A stretch of DNA of 17,996 nucleotides, taken from positions 1-17,996 of the forward strand of contig JAVJUS010000028.1 of the NCBI GenBank assembly GCA_040220455.1, read 5' to 3'. The notes below the pieces were generated by a model. The model was not told the origin of the DNA and ran no database searches. It worked only from the letters and a program-made list of their open reading frames with translations. Below are positions 5,546-12,150 of this stretch, one piece after another. Source of the stretch: JAVJUS01 sp040220455. Lineage in GTDB: Bacteria; Pseudomonadota; Alphaproteobacteria; DSM-16000; Inquilinaceae. A program made the translations under genes and the position numbers. The number at the start of each line of letters is the position of its first letter. Position 1 is the first letter of the stretch.

Positions 5546-6736
5546 TCAGGGCCGCAATACGGCCGTGACCGCGTCCGCCACCTCGACCCGGACGGGGCCG
5601 GGGCGCGGGACGTCGGCGATGGTCTCCAGCCAGGCCGCCGGCGGGTTGCGTCCGGCCGCGCGGTGCCATGTCAGCCCGCCCAGCACGGCCAGCGCCTCCG
5701 CCGTCGGCGGGGCCGCGACGTCGGCGCCGGCCAGCGTCGCCCAGACGCCGGCCCAGGCGCGCCCGACCGTCCACGGATTGTAGCCGCCGCCGCCGGTGAC
5801 GAAGAGCCGCGGCGCGAGCGGCATCAGGGCCGCGACCACGGACCACAGCGCCCGGTTCGACAGGCCGAGCCGGCTCAGCGGGTCGTCCGCCACGGCGTCG
5901 GCCCCGCCCTGGATCACGACCACGTCCGGGTCGAAGGCCGCGCCCAGGGGCAGGATCGCCCGCTCCAGCACATGGGCCATCTCGGCATCGTTGAAATCCG
6001 CCGGCATCGGCAGGTTGCGCGCCAGCCCGCCCGCCCGGTCGTCGACCGCGCCGGTGAAGGGCCAGCGCGCGCCCTCGTGGACCGAGACGGTGAACACCCG
6101 GTCGTCGTCGTGGAAGGCGTCCTGCACGCCGTCGCCGTGATGGGCGTCGATATCGACATAGAAGACCCGGCGCGCGCCCCGGTCGAGCAGCGTCAGAATG
6201 CCCAGCACCACGTCGTTGAAATAGCAGAAGCCGCTCGCCCGGTCGGGCCGGCCGTGATGGGTGCCACTGGCCGGGGAGTAGACGATGCGTGGGCCGCCCT
6301 GCCCGCCCTCGGGCGTCAGCAGCCGGCCGGCCAGGATCGCCGCGCCCGAGGCGGTGGCGGGGCGCGAGAAGATCTCGGCGAAGATCGGGTTCTCCATCTT
6401 CCCGATGTTGTAGCGCGCCTGCCGCTCCTCCGAGAGGCGACCGTCGCGCTCGGCATCCATCACGGCGCGGATGTAGTCAGGCGCATGGAAACGGGCGAGC
6501 TGGTCCGGCGTCGCGCGCGGGCTGTCGACGTAGCGGGCGTCGTCGAGCCAGCCCATGGCGCGGGCCAGGTCGGTCGTCGTCGACACCCGCGGAATCGCCA
6601 GCGGATGCTTCGGGCCGTAGCTCGAGTGCCGGTAGATCTCGCTGGCGATGAAGCGCGGCCGGTCGTCGAGCGGATCCGCCACCGGCGGGACCGGCGCGGC
6701 CGTCTGGCTCGGAACGCGGGGATCGGCGTCGGGCAT
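5546..6736 (-). CDS. Histone deacetylase family (AcuC/HdaH-like) zinc amidohydrolase
   Basis: A 396-residue arginase-deacetylase fold enzyme. Active-site signatures are complete: SGTHHG (158-163, with the His pair 160-161), a YVDIDAHHGDGVQDAF stretch (193-208, zinc ligands D197 and H199), QGGAD (276-280, zinc ligand D280) and GGGGYN (315-320, catalytic Tyr319). Family members remove acetyl groups from lysines, acetylpolyamines or other amides; AcuC-type enzymes regulate acetyl-CoA synthetase. The ATG at 6736-6734 is preferred because GAGGG lies just upstream; a longer frame to 6859 would run into the promoter and riboswitch region of the thiamine operon. It is divergent from that operon and followed by the DUF192 gene. 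The natural substrate is not evident; about 25 Pro/Ala-rich residues precede the domain. Confidence 0.92.
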   Translation of the reverse strand: MPDADPRVPSQTAAPVPPVADPLDDRPRFIASEIYRHSSYGPKHPLAIPRVSTTTDLARAMGWLDDARYVDSPRATPDQLARFHAPDYIRAVMDAERDGRLSEERQARYNIGKMENPIFAEIFSRPATASGAAILAGRLLTPEGGQGGPRIVYSPASGTHHGRPDRASGFCYFNDVVLGILTLLDRGARRVFYVDIDAHHGDGVQDAFHDDDRVFTVSVHEGARWPFTGAVDDRAGGLARNLPMPADFNDAEMAHVLERAILPLGAAFDPDVVVIQGGADAVADDPLSRLGLSNRALWSVVAALMPLAPRLFVTGGGGYNPWTVGRAWAGVWATLAGADVAAPPTAEALAVLGGLTWHRAAGRNPPAAWLETIADVPRPGPVRVEVADAVTAVLRP

Positions 6737-6817
6737 GACCCTCGAAGTAGGCCGCCGCCGGGCCCCGGTCAATCGCGCGCCGAAGCCGCCCGTCTCGGCG
6801 GCGCCCGGCCGCCCTGA

Positions 6818-6846
6818 TTGACAGGGCGTGGCCGGCCTTCTATGTG
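6818..6846 (+). promoter_or_regulatory. Promoter of the thiamine operon
   Basis: A perfect -35 hexamer TTGACA (6818-6823) is followed by 17 nt and TATGTG (6841-6846, a weak -10). The start point would fall near 6852, immediately before the riboswitch, as expected. The -35 box lies inside a short inverted repeat (CGCCCTG 6810-6816 / CAGGGCG 6822-6828), which could be an operator or chance. Confidence 0.65.
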
Positions 6847-6852
6847 GCGAGG

Positions 6853-6956
6853 GTCTCACTGGGGTGCCCTCCGTTCGTCACGAGGGCTGAGAGGCCGCCG
6901 GCCGCGGCCAACCCAAGGAACCTGAACCGGGTCGTGCCGGCGTAGGGAGATGAGGC
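6853..6956 (+). promoter_or_regulatory. TPP riboswitch (THI element)
   Basis: All conserved parts of the thiamine pyrophosphate aptamer are present. P1 is formed by 6853-6858 with 6951-6956; GGGGTGCC (6861-6868) begins P2; a P3 hairpin runs about CCCTCC to CGAGGG; CTGAGAG is the pyrimidine-ring-binding strand; and AACCTGAACCGGGT followed by GTGCCGGCGTAGGGA (about 6918-6949) is the pyrophosphate-binding half. A small GC-rich extra stem lies between CTGAGAG and AACCC. It controls the downstream thiBPQ genes, turning them off when TPP is abundant. Confidence 0.95.
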
Positions 6957-6989
6957 ACGGGCCGAGATCCCCGACACCCCCGTGACCCG

Positions 6990-7031
6990 CTTCTCCCCGC
7001 CGCCGGCAGAGGCCCCGACATCCGGAGGAAG
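6990..7031 (+). promoter_or_regulatory. Possible anti-Shine-Dalgarno pairing in the riboswitch expression platform
   Basis: CTTCTCCC (6990-6997) can pair with GGAGGAAG (7024-7031), the ribosome binding site of thiB, with 7 of 8 pairs including one G-U. Sequestration of the site would give TPP-dependent translational control. The alternative partner that would release it without TPP is not resolved by eye. Confidence 0.35.
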
Positions 7032-7033
7032 CG

Positions 7034-8059
7034 TTGTTCATCCGTCGTCCTGCCCCCCGCCTCGCGCGGGCCGGCGTCCTCGCGCCCCTCGCCGTCGCCG
7101 CTCCGCTCGCCGCCGCCTCGGCGCAGGAGGATACGCTGACGGTCTACACCTACGGCTCCTTCACCGCAGACTGGGGGCCCGGCCCGGCCATCGAGGAGGC
7201 CTTCGAGGCGCGCTGCGGCTGCGATCTCGAATGGGTCGCGGTCGACGACGCGGTGGCCCTGCTCGGCCGCCTGAAGCTGGAGGGCGAGAGCACCGACGCC
7301 GACGTGGTGCTGGGGCTCGACACCAACCTGATCGTCGATGCCCGGCAGACCGGCCTCTTCGCGCCCCACGGCCAGGACCTGAGCGGGCTGGACTTGCCGA
7401 TCGACTGGACCGACGACACCTTCGTGCCGTTCGACTGGGGCTACTTCGCCTTCGTCTACGACACCGAGGCGATGGCCGAGCCGCCGGAGAGCCTGCGCGC
7501 CCTGGTCGAGGACAGCGAGGCGGAGATCCTGATCCAGGACCCGCGGACGAGCTCGCCGGGCCTGGGCCTGCTGCTCTGGATGAAGCAGGTGTTCGGCGAC
7601 GAGGCCGCGGCCGCCTGGGAGTCCCTGGCGCCGCGCATCGTCACCGTGTCGAGCGGCTGGAGCGAGGCCTACGGCCTGTTCCTCGAGGGCGAGGCGCCGA
7701 TGGTGCTGAGCTACACCACCTCGCCCGCCTATCACCGCATCGCCGAGGGGGTGGAGCGCTACGCCGCGGCCCCCTTCGCGGAGGGCCACTACATGCAGGT
7801 CGAGGTCGGCGCCAAGACCGCCGGCACCGACGCCCCGGAGCTCGCCGACCGCTTCCTCGCCTTCATGACCGACCCGGGATTCCAGTCGACGATCCCGACA
7901 GGCAACTGGATGTACCCGGTGATCGATCTGCCCGACGGCCTGCCCGAGGGCTTCGAGACCGTGGTCGAGCCGGGCTCGGCGCTGCTCTACGACCCGGCGG
8001 TGGTGGCGGAGAACCGCGCGGCCTGGGTCGACGAGTGGCTGCAGGCGATGAGCCGGTAG
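7034..8059 (+). CDS. thiB: Thiamine ABC transporter, periplasmic substrate-binding protein ThiB
   Basis: A 341-residue protein that captures thiamine, thiamine phosphate or TPP in the periplasm and delivers it to ThiP/ThiQ. A signal peptide (R-R near the start, hydrophobic about 13-29) likely ends after A-S-A at residue 30. The mature start LTVYTYGSFTADWGPG, the FDWGYFAFVYD stretch (about residues 135-145), LIQDPRTSSPGLG and VLSYTTSPAYH are typical of ThiB. Translation begins at TTG (7034): GGAGG lies 5 nt upstream at 7024-7028, and no ATG or GTG is suitably placed before the signal peptide. It follows the TPP riboswitch and precedes thiP by 22 bp, which fixes its function well. The weak start codon may add to the translational control. 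Confidence 0.93.
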   Translation: MFIRRPAPRLARAGVLAPLAVAAPLAAASAQEDTLTVYTYGSFTADWGPGPAIEEAFEARCGCDLEWVAVDDAVALLGRLKLEGESTDADVVLGLDTNLIVDARQTGLFAPHGQDLSGLDLPIDWTDDTFVPFDWGYFAFVYDTEAMAEPPESLRALVEDSEAEILIQDPRTSSPGLGLLLWMKQVFGDEAAAAWESLAPRIVTVSSGWSEAYGLFLEGEAPMVLSYTTSPAYHRIAEGVERYAAAPFAEGHYMQVEVGAKTAGTDAPELADRFLAFMTDPGFQSTIPTGNWMYPVIDLPDGLPEGFETVVEPGSALLYDPAVVAENRAAWVDEWLQAMSR

Positions 8060-8081
8060 GCCGCCGGCCCGGATCGCGTTC

Positions 8082-9704
8082 GTGAGCCCTGCCGCCCCGC
8101 CGGGGTCGAGCGCGCTGCGCGTGTGGGCGCCGGCGTTCGGCGCCGGGGCCGTGCTGGCGGCCGTCATCGGCGCGGCGGCGGTGGGGCTCGCCTTGGCGGT
8201 GGGCCGGGCCGACCTGGCCGGCCTCGTCGGGGACGCCTATGTCTTGGGTGTCCTGCGCTTCACGGTCTGGCAGGCCCTGCTTTCCGCGGCGCTCGCCCTC
8301 GTCCTGGCCATCCCCGTCGCCCGCGCGCTGGCCCGCCGGCCCGCCTTTCCGGGCCGCGCCGTGCTGGTCCGCCTGCTGGGCCTGCCGATGGTCATCCCGG
8401 TCATCGTCGGCGTCCTGGGCATCGTCGCGGTCTATGGCCGATCCGGGGCGATCAACGACGCGCTGGAGGCGGCCGGCCTGCCCCGGCTGCTCGACATCTA
8501 CGGCCTGTCCGGCATCCTGATCGCCCATGTCTTCTTCAACATGCCCTTCGCCACGCGGCTGCTGCTCCAGGCCTGGGCCGGCGTGCCGGCGGAGACCTGG
8601 CGTCAGGCCGCCCAGCTCGGCATGAGCGGGCCGCAGATCTTCCGCATCATCGAATGGCCGCTGATCCGGGCGGCGGCGCCGGGGATCGCCGCGCTGATCT
8701 TCCTGCTCTGCTTCACCAGCTTCGCCGTGGTCCTGGTGCTCGGCGGCGGGCCGCCGAACGCGACGCTCGAGGTCGCGATCTACCAGGCCCTGAGGTTCGA
8801 GTTCGACCTGCCTCGGGTGATCGCCTTCGCGATCCTGCAGGTCGCCGTCTGCGCCGCGCTGGTCGCCTTCATCCAGCGCCTCGCCCGGCCCATGGCGATG
8901 GAGGCGGGGCTGGCCGCGCCGGCGCCGCGCCCGGACGGCCACGACGCGCTCGCCCGGATCGGCGACGGCGTGGCGATCGCCTTCGGCGCGGCGGTGCTCG
9001 GCCTGCCGCTGATCGCGATCGTGACGGCCGGGCTGACCGGGCCGATCGGCGCCGTCGTCAGCGACCCCGTCTTCCTGGAGGCCACGCGCAACAGCATCCT
9101 CGTCGGGCTGTCGGCCGGCGCGCTGTCGCTGCTGCTGGGCGCCGGCATCCTGGCGACCAGCCGGCGGCTGCGCGTCGGCCTGTGGCGCCCCGGCCAGGCC
9201 GAGACGCTGGAGATCGCCGCCTCCCTCGTCCTCGTCGTGCCGCCCTTCGTGATCGGTGCCGGGCTGTTCGTGCTGCTGCGCTCGATCGGCGACGCCTTCG
9301 CCTTCGGACTGGTGGTAACGGCGATCGTCAACGCGTTGATGGGCCTGCCTTTCGTCCTGCGCATCCTGGGCCCGCCGGCGACGCGCAGCCTGGCCGATAC
9401 CGGGCGGCTGGCGGACAGCCTGGGCATGACCGGCCTCATGCGCCTGCGCCTGATCGAGATCCCGCGCCTGCGCCGGCCGGCGGCGCTCGCCTTCGCCGTG
9501 GCGACCGCGCTGTCGCTCGGCGACCTGGGCGTGATCGCCCTGTTCGGATCGGCGGGGAACCGGACCCTGCCGCTGCATGTCTACCAGCTCATGGGCACCT
9601 ACCGGACCGGCGAGGCGGCGGTCGGCGCGCTGGCCCTGGTCGTCCTGTGCGTGGTGCTGTTCGTCGTCATCGAACGGGGGATCGGCGGACGTGGCGATGA
9701 TTGA
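8082..9704 (+). CDS. thiP: Thiamine ABC transporter, permease ThiP
   Basis: A 540-residue inner-membrane protein forming both halves of the thiamine channel in one chain. Each half carries the ABC permease EAA loop that contacts the ATPase: about residues 171-201 (E-T-W-R-Q-A-A-Q-L-G-M-S-G...) and 441-471 (G-R-L-A-D-S-L-G-M-T-G...). About a dozen hydrophobic segments are visible, as expected for fused binding-protein-dependent permeases (usual ThiP length about 530-540). It starts at GTG (8082), 22 bp after the thiB stop, without a strong ribosome binding site, so coupling to thiB translation is plausible. Its stop overlaps the thiQ start by 8 bp. Confidence 0.93.
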   Translation: MSPAAPPGSSALRVWAPAFGAGAVLAAVIGAAAVGLALAVGRADLAGLVGDAYVLGVLRFTVWQALLSAALALVLAIPVARALARRPAFPGRAVLVRLLGLPMVIPVIVGVLGIVAVYGRSGAINDALEAAGLPRLLDIYGLSGILIAHVFFNMPFATRLLLQAWAGVPAETWRQAAQLGMSGPQIFRIIEWPLIRAAAPGIAALIFLLCFTSFAVVLVLGGGPPNATLEVAIYQALRFEFDLPRVIAFAILQVAVCAALVAFIQRLARPMAMEAGLAAPAPRPDGHDALARIGDGVAIAFGAAVLGLPLIAIVTAGLTGPIGAVVSDPVFLEATRNSILVGLSAGALSLLLGAGILATSRRLRVGLWRPGQAETLEIAASLVLVVPPFVIGAGLFVLLRSIGDAFAFGLVVTAIVNALMGLPFVLRILGPPATRSLADTGRLADSLGMTGLMRLRLIEIPRLRRPAALAFAVATALSLGDLGVIALFGSAGNRTLPLHVYQLMGTYRTGEAAVGALALVVLCVVLFVVIERGIGGRGDD

Positions 9705-10392
9705 GCTCGATGGCGTGGTTTTCCGCTACGAAGCCATGCGCATGGCGTTCGACCTGCGCGCCGAGGCCGGGACCTTCGCCGTCGTCATCGGGCCGAGCGG
9801 GGCCGGCAAGTCGACGCTGCTGAATCTCATCGCCGGGTTCGACGCGCCGGAATCGGGCGCCGTTCGCCTCGCCGGGCGCGACGTCACCCGCCTGGCGCCG
9901 GCCGAAAGGCCCGTCACGATGCTGTTCCAGGCGCACAACGTCTTCGCCCATCTGAGCGTCGCGGACAATGTCGGCCTGGGCATTCATCCGGGCCTGCGCC
10001 TGTCGGCCGAGGATCGCCGCCGGGTGTCCGGGGCGCTCGACCGTCTGGGCCTGTCCGGGTTCGAGCGGCGACGGCCGGGCGAGCTCTCCGGCGGCGAGCG
10101 CCAGCGCGTCGCGCTCGCCCGCAGCCTGGTGCGCGACCGCCCGATCCTGCTGCTCGACGAGCCGTTCGCCGCCCTCGATCCGGCCCGGCGCCGGGAGATG
10201 ACGTCGCTCGTCGACTCGCTGCGCCGGGAGCGTGGGCTGACCGTCCTGCTGGTCAGCCACCAGATCGAGGATGTCCGCGCCGTCGCCGATCGCGCCCTCT
10301 TCGTCCACGGCGGCCGGATCGTCGCGGACGCCGCACCGGAGAGCCTGATCGCCGCCCCGCCGACGGCCGAGGTCGCCGCCTATTTCGGGTGA
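9697..10392 (+). CDS. thiQ: Thiamine ABC transporter, ATPase ThiQ
   Basis: A 231-residue ABC ATPase, matching the usual ThiQ length, that powers thiamine import at the inner face of the membrane. Motifs: Walker A GPSGAGKST (32-40), Q-loop Gln78 in LFQAHN, signature LSGGERQR (130-137), Walker B ILLLDEP (150-156), D-loop with D161, and switch His188 in VSHQIED. The ATG at 9697 overlaps the last 8 bases of thiP, the normal tight arrangement of thiBPQ; a GTG two codons earlier (9691) is an alternative start. Its gene order and the upstream riboswitch support the thiamine role over other ABC families. The operon ends here: the next gene is convergent, its stop 21 bp away. Confidence 0.93.
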   Translation: MIELDGVVFRYEAMRMAFDLRAEAGTFAVVIGPSGAGKSTLLNLIAGFDAPESGAVRLAGRDVTRLAPAERPVTMLFQAHNVFAHLSVADNVGLGIHPGLRLSAEDRRRVSGALDRLGLSGFERRRPGELSGGERQRVALARSLVRDRPILLLDEPFAALDPARRREMTSLVDSLRRERGLTVLLVSHQIEDVRAVADRALFVHGGRIVADAAPESLIAAPPTAEVAAYFG

Positions 10393-10413
10393 ACCCACCG
10401 CGTGGCCGGGCGG

Positions 10414-11034
10414 CTACCGGCGAAGCACGGCAAGCCCCACCCCGCCGGCCGCGAGGAAGGACGCCAGCACGCGATTGCGGACCCGAGCGAGGCCCGGCCG
10501 GCCGGCGAAACGGCCGAGACGCGCCGCAGCGATGGCGTAGGTCGTCACGCCCGCGGTGAAGACCGCCTGGAAGGTCACCGTCAGGATCAGGAGCTGAAGC
10601 CAGACCGGCCGCGCCGGATCGATGAACTGCGGAAAGAAAGCCGCGAAGAAGACGAGGCTCTTCGGGTTGGTCGACGACACCAGGAAGCCCTGCACGAAGC
10701 CGGCCCGATCGGAAACGGGGCGCGCGGTGGCGTCCGCGGAGTCCGTCTCCACCGGCGCGCGCCACAGCCTGACGGCCATGTAGACGAGGTACGCCGCACA
10801 GACCCAGCGCAGCACCTCGAAGGCATGGCCTGCCAGCGCCAGGATCGAGGCCAGGCCGAGCGCCGCGGCCGAAAGCTGGAGCGCGATCGAGACGCTGGCC
10901 CCGGCGGTCATCGCCAGGGCCGGCCGGCGGCCGGCCGCGCCCGCGATGGCGACAACGACGCCGACGACCGGTCCCGGGACCATTACGAGCAGGCATACGG
11001 TCACCGCATAGGCGAGCCAGAGTTCGACCGGCAT
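10414..11034 (-). CDS. LysE/RhtB family amino-acid exporter
   Basis: A 206-residue membrane protein with about six hydrophobic segments. The LysE/RhtB family signature is visible: VMVPGP near residues 17-22, a first helix pair with small residues (GAAGRRPALAMTAG), and SSTNPKSLVFFAAFFPQFID in the middle, where N-P-K is characteristic. These proteins export amino acids or derivatives (Lys, Thr, homoserine lactones and others) from the cytosol; the exact substrate cannot be read from sequence. The ATG at 11034 is chosen because AAAGGA lies about 7 nt upstream; a GTG five codons earlier (11049) is part of that ribosome-binding region. It is divergent from the universal stress gene and convergent with thiQ. 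Confidence 0.88.
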   Translation of the reverse strand: MPVELWLAYAVTVCLLVMVPGPVVGVVVAIAGAAGRRPALAMTAGASVSIALQLSAAALGLASILALAGHAFEVLRWVCAAYLVYMAVRLWRAPVETDSADATARPVSDRAGFVQGFLVSSTNPKSLVFFAAFFPQFIDPARPVWLQLLILTVTFQAVFTAGVTTYAIAAARLGRFAGRPGLARVRNRVLASFLAAGGVGLAVLRR

Positions 11035-11134
11035 GGCAGTCCTTTCCACTGACCGGCGCCGACCATGACGCCTTCCGGTCCATGATTGTTGCCCGATGCG
11101 GGCTTGCAGGTCGAGACGATCCGGCCGGCGTCGG

Positions 11135-11164
11135 TTGCCACGGATCGACGGGCACGGCTACGCT
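11135..11164 (+). promoter_or_regulatory. Putative promoter of the universal stress gene
   Basis: TTGCCA (11135-11140, five of six consensus bases) and TACGCT (11159-11164) are separated by 18 nt, about 65 bp upstream of the ATG at 11230. No other -35/-10 pair in the 195-bp divergent gap is as good. Confidence 0.4.
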
Positions 11165-11229
11165 CCTCCGCCACGGGGCGGCGTGTCGCGACCGCCGAAC
11201 CGATCCAAGAGAGGCGGGACGCGCAATCG

Positions 11230-12054
11230 ATGCCGGTCAGGACCATCCTCTTGCACATGGCCCCGACGGAAAGCCGGCACGAGCGGTTCCGGGTCGCCCT
11301 CGACATGGCCAAGCGCTACGGCGCCCATCTGGAAATCGCCTATATGGTGACGCCGGTCTCCATGCCGACCCAGGTCCGCGGGCGCGGCGCCTCGTCCGCC
11401 TATATCGCGGAAGCCCAGCAGATCGCGCGCGAAAAGGCCGTCGCCATCGAGACCGAGATCACCGAGGCGTGCAAGCAGGCCGGGGTCTCCTGGAGCTGGG
11501 AGATCCTGGAAGGCAACCACAACGAGCTCCTCGCCGGGCGCAGCCACTACGCCGACCTCGTCATCGTGCACGCGGACCACGGCGTTTCGCTCGAGGACTA
11601 TATCGGCCTGCACACGCCCGACGACCTGCTGATGATGGCCGTGTGCCCGGTCCTCGTGCTGCCCGGACGCAAGAAAATCAAGACCCTGGGCCATCGGGTG
11701 ATGCTGGCGTGGAAGGACTGTCGCGAGGCCGCGAACGTGGTCCACAAGGGCCTTTCATTCCTGCAGGAGGCCCGGAAGGTCTACGTGCTCACCTGCGACC
11801 GGCCCCACCACCGATTCGAGGCCGGGCGCGACATCAACACCTATCTCGAGCGCCACGGCGTGGCCGTCGAGCCGGTGAGCGACGTGGCCGGCGGCGATGT
11901 CGGCGACGTGATCCTGTCCTACGCCCACGATCTGGAAATCGACCTCCTGATGATGGGCGCCTACGGGCACAGCCGCTGGCGTGAGATCGTGCTCGGCGGC
12001 ACGACCCATCACATCCTCGAGAACATCCCCGTACCGCTCCTCATGTCCCATTGA
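11230..12054 (+). CDS. Tandem-domain universal stress protein (UspA family)
   Basis: A 274-residue cytosolic protein of two Usp domains. Domain 1 covers about 1-146 (start V-R-T-I-L-L-H, ending C-P-V-L-V-L-P); domain 2 covers about 152-274 (H-R-V-M-L-A-W to V-P-L-L-M-S). Only the second keeps the nucleotide-binding wording MMGAYGHSRWREIVLGGTTHH (G243, G246, G256/G257, T258), close to the G-2x-G-9x-G pattern; the first domain lacks it (D-Y-I-G-L-H-T-P-D-D-L-L), so it is probably a partner domain. Such tandem proteins respond to stress or starvation. The ATG at 11230 begins the homology; the ribosome binding site (AGAGGCGGGA) is rather far upstream. It is divergent from the exporter and convergent with the antiporter. 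Confidence 0.88.
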   Translation: MPVRTILLHMAPTESRHERFRVALDMAKRYGAHLEIAYMVTPVSMPTQVRGRGASSAYIAEAQQIAREKAVAIETEITEACKQAGVSWSWEILEGNHNELLAGRSHYADLVIVHADHGVSLEDYIGLHTPDDLLMMAVCPVLVLPGRKKIKTLGHRVMLAWKDCREAANVVHKGLSFLQEARKVYVLTCDRPHHRFEAGRDINTYLERHGVAVEPVSDVAGGDVGDVILSYAHDLEIDLLMMGAYGHSRWREIVLGGTTHHILENIPVPLLMSH

Positions 12055-12084
12055 GGGGCAGGTTCGCCGGAACGTGGTCGCCCC

Positions 12085-12138
12085 CACGGCCGTGAGGCCG
12101 TGCGCGACGGCACCGGCCGGGCCGCCGCCCCGGCGGCC
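12085..12138. terminator. Two GC-rich hairpins between convergent genes
   Basis: Hairpin 1: CACGGCC (12085-12091), GTGA loop, GGCCGTG (12096-12102). Hairpin 2: GGCCGCCG (12120-12127), CCC loop, CGGCGGCC (12131-12138). Both arms pair perfectly and both stems read equally on either strand. They lie in the 96-bp gap between the stops of the Usp gene (plus) and the antiporter gene (minus), the natural place for a shared bidirectional terminator. No T-run follows, as often in GC-rich genomes. Confidence 0.5.
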
Positions 12139-12150
12139 GGCGCCCGGCGG

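Noticed and set aside
7863..9578. A 571-codon minus-strand frame opposite thiP
   Set aside because: Low-complexity Gln/Arg/Asp-rich shadow of a gene with clear permease motifs.
10405..10421. GCCGG/CCGGC stem between thiQ and the exporter as a terminator
   Set aside because: Only 5-bp arms, no T-run, and it overlaps the exporter stop codon; such stems are frequent by chance in this GC-rich DNA.
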